Shown here piece after piece: positions 50,461-59,097 of a DNA stretch of 64,000 nucleotides. Made by a program: the position numbers and the translations under genes. Positions within the stretch are counted from its first letter, which is position 1. Each line of letters begins with the position of its first letter. The DNA is from Streptomyces sp. NBC_01454 (lineage in GTDB: Bacteria > Actinomycetota > Actinomycetes > Streptomycetales > Streptomycetaceae): contig NZ_CP109460.1 of the NCBI RefSeq assembly GCF_036227565.1, positions 5,704,001 to 5,768,000 of the forward strand. Reading direction: 5' to 3'. Under the pieces are notes generated by a model. That model was not told the origin of the DNA. It saw only the letters and a program-made list of their open reading frames with translations, and did not search any database.

Positions 50461-51459
50461 GTGCAGCAAGACCACACGGGGAATCGCCAGATGACACGAG
50501 CCGAGCAGCGGCGGCGCAACCGCCGGTGGCGCAGGGGCGCGACGGCCGCACTCGGCCTCGCGGTGTGCCTGGCCACCGCGCCCTTCGGACACGCGGTCGA
50601 CGGCGCCCGGCGCCAGGCGCCGCAGGCCAAGCGCCCCGCCACCGACGCCGGCTGGACCAGCCGGGACGCCACCGCCTACTGGACGGCGGAGCGGATGGCG
50701 GCCGCCGCGCCCACCGGGCCCCACGCCCGTACCTCCGCCCTGGCCGCCGAGTCCGCCCCGGCCGCCTCCCAACGCGCCGCCACCGCACAGCACTTCGACG
50801 GCATTCCGTCCATCGGCGTGCTGTTCTCCGTCGACGGGGACGCCCGTGCCCACCACTGCACCGCCAGCGTGGTGCACAGCCCGCACGGCAATCTGATCCT
50901 CACCGCCGGGCACTGCCATCCGGGCACCCGCGCCGCTTTTGTCCCGCAGTATCGTTCCGGCGCGACCACCCAGCCCTACGGTGTGTGGGCGATAGACGAC
51001 ACCTTCGCCTACCCGGGCCGCGGGACCACCGGCGACGGGGCGGACCTCGACTTCGCCTTCGCCACCGTCGCCCCCGACGACGACGGCCGCCGCGTCGAAG
51101 AGGTCACCGGCGGCAACATCCTCACCCCGACGCCCGGTTACAGCAACGACGTCACCGTCATCGGCTACCCGAACGTCCGCAACGACCCCCAGGACCGGGC
51201 CGTCCGCTGTGCCACCCACACCGGCCGGCTGACCGGCACCCGCCAACTGCGCATGAACTGCGGCGGGTTCTACGGCGGCACCTCCGGCAGCCCCTGGCTG
51301 AGCGACTATGACGAGGAGAGCCGCACCGGGCGGGTCATCGGCCTGATCGGCGGGCTCAACGGCGGCGGTCCCAAGGGCCCGGACAACGACCGGACCAGCT
51401 ACAGCCCGTTCTTCGGGACGAAGATCCTCAGCCTCTACGCCCGGGCGGCGAAGGGCTGA
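50461..51459 (+). CDS. Secreted trypsin-like serine protease
   Basis: This 332-residue exported endopeptidase has an Arg-rich N-terminus followed by GATAALGLAVCLATAPFGHA, a Sec-type signal, and then a propeptide-like Ala-rich stretch. The chymotrypsin fold carries the triad: His in LILTAGHCHPG, Asp in GADLDFAFATV and Ser in GFYGGTSGSPWLSDYD. Two Cys pairs are likely (HHCTAS/GHCH; RCATH/MNCGG). AAGGAGG lies in the end of cutA, nine bases before the GTG at 50461, so the genes are coupled although their roles differ. Resembles the V8/Glu-endopeptidase-like secreted proteases of Streptomyces. Confidence 0.92.
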   Translation: MQQDHTGNRQMTRAEQRRRNRRWRRGATAALGLAVCLATAPFGHAVDGARRQAPQAKRPATDAGWTSRDATAYWTAERMAAAAPTGPHARTSALAAESAPAASQRAATAQHFDGIPSIGVLFSVDGDARAHHCTASVVHSPHGNLILTAGHCHPGTRAAFVPQYRSGATTQPYGVWAIDDTFAYPGRGTTGDGADLDFAFATVAPDDDGRRVEEVTGGNILTPTPGYSNDVTVIGYPNVRNDPQDRAVRCATHTGRLTGTRQLRMNCGGFYGGTSGSPWLSDYDEESRTGRVIGLIGGLNGGGPKGPDNDRTSYSPFFGTKILSLYARAAKG

Positions 51460-51497
51460 GCCCGGGGTGACGGCGGCGCCGCGGCACGCGGTCCCCG

Positions 51498-52229
51498 CTA
51501 CCGCAGCGCCTCCGTCACCCCCTTCTCCCGCGGCCCCAGGAAGTGCGGATCGGGCCGCCACAACGCTTCCGCCGAGGCCTTCCCGGCCGCGAAGATCTCC
51601 CGGACACCGCCGTACGCCCAGGTCACATCGTGCTTCGCGGCGACGGCGACCCCGTAGGAGTCGACCCCGGCCGCCCCGCACAGCGCCAGCGCCCGCCGGA
51701 TGTGGAAACCCTGGCTGACCAGCACCGCCCGGTTCACACCGAAGATCCGGTGGGCGCGGCTGCAGGAGTCCCAGGTGTCGAAGCCCGCGTAGTCACTGAC
51801 GATCCGGCGGGCCGGGACGCCGTGCCGCAGCAGATAGCCGCGCATCGCGTCCGGCTCGTCGTAGTCGCGCCGGCTGTTGTCGCCGGTGACCAGCACCGCG
51901 CGGACCGTGCCGCGGGCGTACAGCTCGGCGGCCGCGTCCAGCCGGTGCGCGAGATACGGCGAGGGCCCGCCCTTCCACAGGCCCGCGCCGAAGACGATGG
52001 CGACCGGGGCGGCGGGCGCGTCCGCCACCGTGCGCACCCGCGGCCCCGCGGTCGCGTTCAGCCAGGTCGCCGGCGCCAGTGCCAGCACCGTCAGGGCCAC
52101 CACGGCCTGGAACGCCCGGCGTTGGCCCCGCCGCGTCCGCGGCAGCCGCAGGCGCCGTATCCCCTGCCGTATCCGCCGTATCCGCCGTACCGGCTGCCGT
52201 ATCCGCCGTACCGGCTCCGGGTCTCGCAT
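51498..52229 (-). CDS. SanA/YdcF-family (DUF218) membrane protein
   Basis: This 243-residue protein has one N-terminal helix (AFQAVVALTVLALAPATWL) after a highly basic, repetitive cytoplasmic start (VRRIRQPVRRIRRIRQGIRRLRLPR). The DUF218 domain follows: APVAIVFGAGLWKGGPSPYLAHRLDAAAELY, VLVTGDNSRRDYDEPDAM, DYAGFDTWDSCSRAHRIFGV and AVLVSQGFHIRRAL. The family is linked to envelope integrity and vancomycin exclusion (SanA); the biochemical role is unsettled. ATG at 52229 with GGGACGGG upstream. It is divergent from the GGCT-like gene. Confidence 0.88.
   Translation of the reverse strand: MRDPEPVRRIRQPVRRIRRIRQGIRRLRLPRTRRGQRRAFQAVVALTVLALAPATWLNATAGPRVRTVADAPAAPVAIVFGAGLWKGGPSPYLAHRLDAAAELYARGTVRAVLVTGDNSRRDYDEPDAMRGYLLRHGVPARRIVSDYAGFDTWDSCSRAHRIFGVNRAVLVSQGFHIRRALALCGAAGVDSYGVAVAAKHDVTWAYGGVREIFAAGKASAEALWRPDPHFLGPREKGVTEALR
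52155..52220. repeat. Short CCGTATCCGCCGTA repeats in the SanA-like N-terminus
   Basis: Units of CGTATCCGCCGTA/CCGGCTGCCGTATCCG recur six or so times and encode the basic VRRIR(Q/R) repeats ahead of the membrane helix. This is a slippage-prone patch that could vary the length of the cytoplasmic N-terminus. Confidence 0.6.
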
Positions 52230-52380
52230 CTGCGCCCGTCCCGCCCCGCGTTGTCGCTCGCGTATGTGTTCGTGTCTGTGTGTGATCCGCAGGCTGCGAC
52301 GCCGGGCGACGCGTCGATGGTTGCACCGGCGGCCTGGCATCGTGGCCGGGGGAGACCGTCTCCCGGAGAGGAAAGCCCCC

Positions 52381-52875
52381 ATGACCACCGAGCCCGAGCG
52401 GCTGCCGTTCTTCGTCTACGGAACGCTGCGCCCCGGCGAGGCCAACCACGCCCGGACCCTGCGCGGCCGCACCGCCGCCGAGGAACCGGCCCACATCCGC
52501 GGTGCCCTGCTCTACGACGGCCCTGGATACCCCTACGCGACGGCCGGCCCCGCCGACGCGGTGGTGCACGGCGCCCTGGTCCGGCCCCGCGAGCGCGACT
52601 ACGACGAGGTGCGCACGGTCCTGGATCGGCTGGAGGGCTATGTCCCCGGCGCCCCGGGCAACCGCTACGAGCGGGTGCGCACCGAAGCGGTCCTCGCCGA
52701 CGGCCGCACCGTCCACGCCTGGGTCTACCTCGCCGCCGCCCCGCTCGCCGACCGGCTGCGCGCCACCGCCACCCCCCTCGCCGGCGGCGACTGGCGCGGC
52801 GGCGACCCGGCGGAACACCAGCGGCCCCCGTCCGGCCCGGGGCGCCGCCACGGCCCCCCGCCGCACCCCGGCTAA
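52381..52875 (+). CDS. Gamma-glutamylcyclotransferase-like (AIG2/GGCT fold) protein
   Basis: This 164-residue cytosolic protein of the GGCT-like family starts with the signature FFVYGTLRPGEANHARTL. The catalytic-acid region is HGALVRPRERDYDEVRTVLDRLEGYVPG, followed by YERVRTEAVLADGRTVHAWVYLAA. Family members cleave gamma-glutamyl-amines or amino acids to 5-oxoproline; here mycothiol-world substrates are unproven. A Pro/Gly/Arg-rich tail ends it. ATG at 52381 with GAGAGGAAAG upstream. Confidence 0.88.
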   Translation: MTTEPERLPFFVYGTLRPGEANHARTLRGRTAAEEPAHIRGALLYDGPGYPYATAGPADAVVHGALVRPRERDYDEVRTVLDRLEGYVPGAPGNRYERVRTEAVLADGRTVHAWVYLAAAPLADRLRATATPLAGGDWRGGDPAEHQRPPSGPGRRHGPPPHPG

Positions 52876-52930
52876 CCTGGACGACTCCTCCCCGGCGGAG
52901 GCCCCCCGTCCGCGTTTCCCGTACTGCTTG

Positions 52931-53000
52931 TCTCGTAGTTCCTCGTAGTTCCTCGTAGTTCCCGGTAGTTCCCCGTCGCTTCCGTCGTTTCCCGTCGTTC
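52931..53000. repeat. Seven degenerate 10-bp tandem repeats before the deaminase gene
   Basis: Units TCTCGTAGTT, CCTCGTAGTT (twice), CCCGGTAGTT, CCCCGTCGCT, TCCGTCGTTT and CCCGTCGTTC lie in exact 10-bp register. The period equals one helical turn, and the block ends 20 bp before the adenine deaminase start. It may be a curved or multi-site regulatory element, or simple slippage. Confidence 0.75.
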
Positions 53001-53020
53001 CCCCGTACCGCAGAACAGGT

Positions 53021-54043
53021 GTGACCCGCGTGCCTTCCTCCCCGTCCGCTCCCGCCCCCGCGCCGCTGCCCAAGGCGGAGCTGCATCTGCACATCGAGGG
53101 CACCCTGGAGCCCGAACTCGCCTTCGCGCTCGCCCGGCGCAACGGCATCGCACTGCCCTACGCCGACGAGGACGCGCTGCGCCGCGCCTACTCCTTCGCC
53201 GACCTGCAGTCCTTCCTGAACCTCTACTACGCGCTGATGGCCGTGCTGCGCACCGAGGACGACTTCGCCGACCTCGCGCACGCCTACCTGGCCCGCGCGA
53301 AGGAACAGGGCGTACGGCACGCCGAGATCTTCTTCGACCCGCAGGCGCACACCGCCCGCGGCGTCCCGATCGGCACCGTCATCGACGGTCTGGCCCGCGC
53401 GCTCGACGGCGCCGAGGAGGCCTACGGCATCAGCACCCGCCTGATCATGTGCTTCCTGCGCGACGAGAGCGCCGAGTCGGCCCTGGCGACCTTCGAGGCG
53501 GCCCGCCCGCACCTCCACCGCCTCACCGCCGTCGGCCTGGACTCCGCCGAGGTCGGGCACCCGCCGTCGAAGTTCCGGGAGGTCTTCGCGCTGGCGCGGG
53601 AGGCCGGGCTCAAGTGCGTGGCGCACGCGGGGGAGGAAGGGCCCCCGGCCTACGTGTGGGAGGCCCTGGACGTCCTCGGCGTGGACCGGATCGACCACGG
53701 GGTGCGCTGCATGGAGGACGAGCGGCTGGTGGCCCGCCTGGTGGCGGACCAGGTGCCGCTGACCGTCTGCCCGCTGTCCAACGTCCGGCTGCGGGTCATC
53801 GACGACCTCGCCGACCACCCGCTGCCCGCGATGCTCGACGCCGGGCTGCTGGTGACCGTCAACTCCGACGACCCGTCCTACTTCGGCGGCTACGCGGACG
53901 ACAACTTCCGCGCCGTACGCGACGCCCTCGGCCTCGACCAGGAGACCCTGCGCACCCTGGCCCGCAACTCCTTCCGCGCCGCCTTCCTCGACGAGGCGGC
54001 CCGCGAGCGGCATCTGCGGGACGTGGACGCCCACCAGGCGTAG
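53021..54043 (+). CDS. Adenine/adenosine deaminase family protein
   Basis: This 340-residue zinc aminohydrolase of purine salvage releases ammonia from adenine or adenosine. Zn/active-site motifs are in order: [18 protein letters not shown] (His-x-His), [19 protein letters not shown] (His, Glu), [13 protein letters not shown] and [14 protein letters not shown] (Asp-Asp). The HIEGT and NSDDPxYFGGY forms are those of the adenine-deaminase-type subgroup rather than classical ADA (HLDG), so adenine may be the substrate. GTG at 53021, alternative GTG at 53030. A ten-bp repeat block lies upstream. Confidence 0.9.
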   Translation: MTRVPSSPSAPAPAPLPKAELHLHIEGTLEPELAFALARRNGIALPYADEDALRRAYSFADLQSFLNLYYALMAVLRTEDDFADLAHAYLARAKEQGVRHAEIFFDPQAHTARGVPIGTVIDGLARALDGAEEAYGISTRLIMCFLRDESAESALATFEAARPHLHRLTAVGLDSAEVGHPPSKFREVFALAREAGLKCVAHAGEEGPPAYVWEALDVLGVDRIDHGVRCMEDERLVARLVADQVPLTVCPLSNVRLRVIDDLADHPLPAMLDAGLLVTVNSDDPSYFGGYADDNFRAVRDALGLDQETLRTLARNSFRAAFLDEAARERHLRDVDAHQA

Positions 54044-54226
54044 CGCGGCCCCGCGGCGCACGGGCGGCGGCGCACGGGCGGCGGCGGGGCGAGGGGCCTT
54101 TGCCGCCGCCCGTCCCGCCCGGCCCGTCGGTCCCGCCCGGCGGGCCGCCGCCCGTGACAGCCCGACGGAACACGAACGTCGCGGCCGGGAAACGGGACCG
54201 CAACGCCCCGCTGCCACGCTCCCTTC

Positions 54227-55153
54227 ATGACGGCGCCGATACCGCACTCCGCCTCCCGTCCCGCCCCCGCCGCGCCCCTCGGCACGGGGGAGCTGGCCGC
54301 CGAGATCACCGCGCAGCTCAGCAGGCGGCTCAGCCGGGTCCGGCTGCACGGCCTGCGCCCCTCACGGCCGCCCGTCCCCACCCTCGTCGCCGTGGCCCAC
54401 GGCAGCCGCGACCCCCGCGCCCTGCCCGCCGTCCGGGCGCTGCTCGACCGGGTCCGCGCGCTGCGCCCCGGCCTGCCCGTACGGCTCGGACACGTCGAGC
54501 TGAACCGGCCGCTGCTCACCGACACCCTCGCCGACCTGCGGGGCGAAGCCGTCCTCGTACCGCTGCTCTTCGGCCGCGGGTACCACGTCACCCACGACCT
54601 GCCCGCCGCGCTGGCGGACGCACCCCATCTGACCGGCCGGATCGCCACCCCCCTCGGGCCGCACCCCCTCCTTGCCGAGGCGCTCCACTGCCGCCTCCTG
54701 GAGGCCGGTTTCCCCCCGGACCCCGGCCCGCGCACCGCCGTGGTCCTGGCCGCCGCCGGCTCCCGGTCCCCGCACTCCGCCCGCGACACCGAGCGCACCG
54801 CACAGCTGCTCTCGGCCCGGCTCGGCGGGCTCCCCGTCCGGCCCGCTGCCGCCCACTCCGCGCCCGCCACCGGCACGGCGCCCGCCCCCGCGGGCGGCGC
54901 CCTGCCCACCGTCGCCGACGCGGTCCGGGCGCTGACCGCCCGCGGCCACGACCACATCGCCGTGGCCGGCTGTTTCACCGCCCCCGGCCGCTTCGCCACC
55001 CGGTGCGCCGAGGCCGCCCCCGGCATCGCCGCGGCCCCCCTGGCGGACCACCCCGCACTGGCCCGTCTCGTGCTGCACCGCTACGACCAGGTGCTGCTCG
55101 CAGCCACCGGATCCGACTACGAGAGCACCGGGGCGGCTACCGTCGCGGTATGA
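54227..55153 (+). CDS. Sirohydrochlorin chelatase-like protein (CbiX/SirB family)
   Basis: This 308-residue two-domain protein of the CbiX family inserts Fe2+ or Co2+ into sirohydrochlorin for sirohaem or B12. The N-terminal half has [27 protein letters not shown] (metal-site His in AHGSRD) and [21 protein letters not shown] (second His). The C-terminal half repeats the fold with [24 protein letters not shown] but has lost the first His. Sirohaem is the cofactor of NirB encoded 15 kb away. Its last four bases overlap the dgt start (ATGA, 55150-55153). Confidence 0.85.
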   Translation: MTAPIPHSASRPAPAAPLGTGELAAEITAQLSRRLSRVRLHGLRPSRPPVPTLVAVAHGSRDPRALPAVRALLDRVRALRPGLPVRLGHVELNRPLLTDTLADLRGEAVLVPLLFGRGYHVTHDLPAALADAPHLTGRIATPLGPHPLLAEALHCRLLEAGFPPDPGPRTAVVLAAAGSRSPHSARDTERTAQLLSARLGGLPVRPAAAHSAPATGTAPAPAGGALPTVADAVRALTARGHDHIAVAGCFTAPGRFATRCAEAAPGIAAAPLADHPALARLVLHRYDQVLLAATGSDYESTGAATVAV

Positions 55154-56463
55154 CGGGCACACGACCGACCATCCCCGGCTACACCTCGGCCGACATCGAG
55201 CGCTGGGTCACCGAGCCCGACAAACGGCCCGGGCGCACCGCCTTCCAGCGCGACCGCGCCCGGGTGCTGCACTCCGCCGCGCTGCGCCGGCTGGCCGGCA
55301 AGACCCAGGTCGTCACCCCCGGCGGACACACCCACGCCTGGGACGCCACCCCGCGCACCCGGCTGACCCACTCCCTGGAGTGCGCCCAGGTCGGCCGGGA
55401 ACTCGGCGCCGCCCTCGGCTGCGACCCGGACCTGGTCGAGACCGCCTGCCTGGCACACGACCTCGGCCACCCGCCCTTCGGCCACAACGGCGAGCAGATC
55501 CTCAACGAAGTCGCCGAACCCTGCGGCGGCTTCGAGGGCAACGCCCAGTCGCTGCGGCTGCTGGCCCGTCTGGAGCCCAAACGGTTCGTGCCCGCCGCGG
55601 ACGGCACGGCGGTCAGCGTCGGGCTGAACCTCAGCCGCGCCGCCCTGGACGCGGCCACCAAGTACCCCTGGCCGCGCGGCACCCACCCCAGCGACCCCGC
55701 GTCCCCGAAGTTCGGGGTCTACGCGGACGACCTGCCGGTCTTCGCATGGTTCCGGCAGGGCGCGCCCGACGGGGCACAGAGCTTCGAGGCACAGGTCATG
55801 GACTGGTCCGACGATGTCGCCTACTCCGTGCACGACGTCGAGGACGGCCTGCACGCCGGGCATCTGGACCCCAACCTCCTGCTCGCGGACGCCGAACGCG
55901 CCGAGATCTTCGCCGTCGCCGGTGAGCGCTACGCGCCCGGCGCCGGCCCCGAGGAGCTGGCCGCGGCGCTGGACCGCCTGCTGGAACAGGAGTGGTGGCC
56001 GCACGGCTACGACGGCTCCGCGCTCGCCCAGGCCCGCCTCAAGGACGCCACCAGCCAGCTGATCGGCCGCTTCTGCCTCGCGGCCGAGGCCGCCACCCGG
56101 GCCCAGTGGGGGAGCGGACGACTCACCCGCTACGGGGCCGAACTGGTGGTTCCGGACGAAACCCGGCTCGAATGCGCCGTTTTGAAAGCCGTCGCCGACC
56201 GGTACGTCATGCAGCGCCCCGACCAGGAAGTGCTCCGCGCCGACCAGCGTGTCGTCCTCGCCGAACTGGCCGAGGCACTGCTCGCCCGCGCCCCCGACGG
56301 CCTTGATCCACAGTTCCGTTCACTGTTCGACTCGGCCCCCGATGACACCGCGCGGATGCGCGCCGTCATTGACCAGATCGCGGCCCTGACCGACACCTCG
56401 GCCCGCTCCCTGCACGCCCGTCTCACCCGGCCGCCCGGTCACCGGAGGGCGAATCAGGGGTGA
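55150..56463 (+). CDS. dgt: Deoxyguanosinetriphosphate triphosphohydrolase-like HD protein
   Basis: This 437-residue HD-domain phosphohydrolase splits dGTP or other dNTPs to the nucleoside and triphosphate. The HD signature is visible: [18 protein letters not shown] (first His), [20 protein letters not shown] (His-Asp) and [18 protein letters not shown] (last Asp). The N-terminal [23 protein letters not shown] is typical of the bacterial dGTPase group next to dnaG in actinobacteria. Its start is coupled to the upstream chelatase gene. The long open frame upstream on this strand is a shadow. Confidence 0.93.
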   Translation: MTGTRPTIPGYTSADIERWVTEPDKRPGRTAFQRDRARVLHSAALRRLAGKTQVVTPGGHTHAWDATPRTRLTHSLECAQVGRELGAALGCDPDLVETACLAHDLGHPPFGHNGEQILNEVAEPCGGFEGNAQSLRLLARLEPKRFVPAADGTAVSVGLNLSRAALDAATKYPWPRGTHPSDPASPKFGVYADDLPVFAWFRQGAPDGAQSFEAQVMDWSDDVAYSVHDVEDGLHAGHLDPNLLLADAERAEIFAVAGERYAPGAGPEELAAALDRLLEQEWWPHGYDGSALAQARLKDATSQLIGRFCLAAEAATRAQWGSGRLTRYGAELVVPDETRLECAVLKAVADRYVMQRPDQEVLRADQRVVLAELAEALLARAPDGLDPQFRSLFDSAPDDTARMRAVIDQIAALTDTSARSLHARLTRPPGHRRANQG

Positions 56464-56714
56464 CCCTGGGGGAAAGCCCCTCTTCCCCCCTCACGCTCCG
56501 TGCGGGACGCTCGAACCCGGCCGCTTTCGAACGGAGCACCTGACAACAGCGCACCGCGCACCCAGGCCACGGACAAACGGGACACCCCGATCGGCGGCGA
56601 ACGGGAACCCCGGCGGCGCCCAGCACATCAACGGGGGAGAGGAAACCGGGGGTATATCGGGGGCGTTTACGGACGCGGACGCGGACGTACGGCACCGCAA
56701 CGAGGAGGAAGCAA

Positions 56715-58001
56715 GTGGTCGACGCACACCAGACGTTCGTCATCGTCGGGGGTGGCCTGGCCGGAGCGAAGGCCGCGGAGACGCTCCGCTCGGAGGGCTT
56801 CACCGGCCGGGTGATCCTCATCTGTGACGAGCGCGACCACCCGTACGAGCGCCCCCCGCTCTCCAAGGGGTACCTGCTCGGCAAGGAGGAGCGCGACAGC
56901 GTCTTCGTCCATGAACCCGCCTGGTACGCGCAGGCCGACATCGAACTCCACCTGGGCCAGCCCGCCGTCCATCTGGACCCCGAGGCCAAGACCGTCCGCC
57001 TCGGCGACGGCACCCTGATCGTCTACGACCGGCTGCTGCTGGCCACCGGCGCCGAACCGCGCCGCCTGGACGTCCCCGGCACGGGCCTGGCCGGCGTGCA
57101 CCACCTGCGCCGCCTCGCGCACGCCGAACGGCTGCGCGGCGTGCTGGCCTCCCTCGGCCGGGACAACGGCCATCTGGTGATCGCCGGCGCCGGCTGGATC
57201 GGCCTGGAGGTCGCCGCCGCCGCCCGCTCCTACGGCGCCGAGGTGACCGTCGTCGAGGCCGCCCCGACCCCTCTGCACGGCATCCTGGGCCCCGAACTCG
57301 GCGCCCTGTTCACCGATCTGCACCGCGAACACGGCGTCCGCTTCCACTTCGGCGCCAAGCTGACCGAGATCGTCGGACAGGACGGCATGGTGCTCGCGGT
57401 ACGCACCGACGACGGCGAGGAACACCCCGCGCACGACGTGCTCGCCGCGATCGGCGCCGCCCCGCGCACCGCGCTCGCCGAACAGGCCGGGCTCGACCTC
57501 GTCGACCGCACGGGCACGACCGGCGGCGGCATCGCGGTGGACTCCTCGCTCCGCACCTCCGACCCGTACGTCTACGCCGCCGGCGACGTCGCCGCCGCCC
57601 CCCTCACCCTGTCAGGGGCCACCCCCGCGGACACCCGCCTGCGGGTCGAACACTGGGCCAACGCCCTCAACGGCGGACCGGCCGCGGCCCGCGCCATGCT
57701 CGGCCAGGACGTCAGCCACGACCGCATCCCGTACTTCTTCTCCGACCAGTACGACGTCGGCATGGAGTACACCGGCCACGCCCCGCCCGGCTCGTACGCC
57801 CAGGTCGTCTGCCGCGGGGACCTCGCCAAGCGGGAGTTCGTCGCCTTCTGGCTCGACGCGGACGGCCGGCTGCTCGCGGGGATGAACGTCAACGTCTGGG
57901 ACGTCGCCGACACCCTCGCGCAACTGATCCGCTCGGGGGCACCGTTGGAAGCCGGCGCGCTCGCCGATCCGGACGTGCCGCTGACCGCGCTGCTCCCGTA
58001 G
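56715..58001 (+). CDS. FAD-dependent pyridine nucleotide reductase (ferredoxin/rubredoxin reductase type)
   Basis: This 428-residue flavoprotein passes electrons from NAD(P)H to a small redox partner. The FAD motif FVIVGGGLAGAKAAETL is at residues 8-24. The NAD motif VIAGAGWIGLEVAAAARSYGAEVTVVE lies centrally. YAAGDVAAAPLTLSG marks the second FAD contact. The C-terminal reductase domain contains VEHWANALNGGPAAARAMLG and PYFFSDQYDVGMEY, typical of putidaredoxin-reductase-like enzymes. GTG at 56715 after GAGGAGGAA. No ferredoxin or P450 gene adjoins, so the partner is encoded elsewhere. The 251-bp gap before it shows no gene. Confidence 0.9.
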   Translation: MVDAHQTFVIVGGGLAGAKAAETLRSEGFTGRVILICDERDHPYERPPLSKGYLLGKEERDSVFVHEPAWYAQADIELHLGQPAVHLDPEAKTVRLGDGTLIVYDRLLLATGAEPRRLDVPGTGLAGVHHLRRLAHAERLRGVLASLGRDNGHLVIAGAGWIGLEVAAAARSYGAEVTVVEAAPTPLHGILGPELGALFTDLHREHGVRFHFGAKLTEIVGQDGMVLAVRTDDGEEHPAHDVLAAIGAAPRTALAEQAGLDLVDRTGTTGGGIAVDSSLRTSDPYVYAAGDVAAAPLTLSGATPADTRLRVEHWANALNGGPAAARAMLGQDVSHDRIPYFFSDQYDVGMEYTGHAPPGSYAQVVCRGDLAKREFVAFWLDADGRLLAGMNVNVWDVADTLAQLIRSGAPLEAGALADPDVPLTALLP

Positions 58002-58010
58002 CGTGCGGTC

Positions 58011-59024
58011 ATGACAGCGAGCCCCGACGGTCCCACCGGCACCGGCGTCCCGGACCTCGTCACCTTCGACGACGTCCGGGACGCCGCCCGGCGGCTGGCG
58101 GGCGTGGCACACCGCACGCCCGTGCTGCGCTCCCGCACCCTCGACGCACTCGTCGGCGCCGAGATCCACCTCAAGTGCGAGAACTTCCAGCGGGTCGGCG
58201 CCTTCAAGTTCCGCGGCGCCTACAACGCCCTCTCCCGGCTGTCCGCGCAGCAGCTCGCCCGCGGGGTCGCCGCCTACTCCTCCGGCAACCACGCCCAGGC
58301 CGTCGCCCTGGCCGCCCGGGAGCTGGGCAGCCGCGCGGTCATCGTGATGCCCGAGGACGCCCCGGCGTCGAAGGTGGCCGCCACCGCCGGATACGGCGCC
58401 GAGATCGTCCGCTACGACCGCTACACGGGTGACCGCACCGCCCTGGGCCGGCAGCTCGCCGAGGAGCGCGGCCTGACCCTGATCCCGCCGTACGACCATC
58501 CGCACGTCATCGCCGGCCAGGGCACCGCCGCCCTGGAGCTGCTGGAGGAGACCGGCCCGCTGGACGCGCTGCTCGCGCCGGTCGGCGGGGGCGGGCTGAT
58601 GGCCGGGTCGGCCCTCGCCGCCACCGCGCTGGCCCCCGGCATCCGCATGATCGGCGTGGAGCCGGCGGCCGGCGACGACACCCGGCGCTCACTGGCCGCC
58701 GGCCACCCCGTCACCATCCCCGTCCCGCGCACCATCGCCGACGGCCAGGCCGTCGAGCGGCCCGGCGAGCTGACCTTCGCCGTCAACCGGCGGCTGCTCG
58801 ACTCGGTCGTCCTGGTCAGCGACGACGAGATCCGCGCGGCCATGAAGCTGGCCTTCGAACGGCTGAAGATCGTCACCGAGCCCAGCGGCGCCGCCGCCCT
58901 GGCCGCCCTGCTCGCCGGCCGCGTCGCGCCTCCCCCCGGGCGCCACCCCCACCCGTTCCGCATCGGCGTGATCGTCTCCGGGGGCAACATCGGCCTGGAG
59001 CGATTCCTGGAGCTCATGGGGTGA
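58011..59024 (+). CDS. Threonine/serine dehydratase, PLP fold II
   Basis: This 337-residue PLP enzyme deaminates threonine (or serine) to a 2-oxoacid. The PLP Lys lies in CENFQRVGAFKFRGAYNAL. The substrate loop is VAAYSSGNHAQAVALAA, the phosphate-binding glycine loop is APVGGGGLMAGSALAA, and the C-terminus is KIVTEPSGAAALAALL. No C-terminal ACT regulatory domain is present, so it is the short, catabolic or serine-racemase-like form rather than biosynthetic IlvA. The ATG at 58011 lies only 9 bp after the oxidoreductase stop, suggesting co-transcription. Confidence 0.92.
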   Translation: MTASPDGPTGTGVPDLVTFDDVRDAARRLAGVAHRTPVLRSRTLDALVGAEIHLKCENFQRVGAFKFRGAYNALSRLSAQQLARGVAAYSSGNHAQAVALAARELGSRAVIVMPEDAPASKVAATAGYGAEIVRYDRYTGDRTALGRQLAEERGLTLIPPYDHPHVIAGQGTAALELLEETGPLDALLAPVGGGGLMAGSALAATALAPGIRMIGVEPAAGDDTRRSLAAGHPVTIPVPRTIADGQAVERPGELTFAVNRRLLDSVVLVSDDEIRAAMKLAFERLKIVTEPSGAAALAALLAGRVAPPPGRHPHPFRIGVIVSGGNIGLERFLELMG

Positions 59025-59097
59025 GGCGGGAGGCGGCCGCGGCCGCCGCCGGGGGCGGGCGGACCGGAGTGTCCTACCCCGGCCGTAGAATTCACGC

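Noticed and set aside
53449..56463. Very long open frame upstream of and including dgt
   Set aside because: The first 567 codons are Arg/Pro/Gly-rich and lie over the real deaminase and chelatase genes in other frames. The real start is the ATG at 55150.
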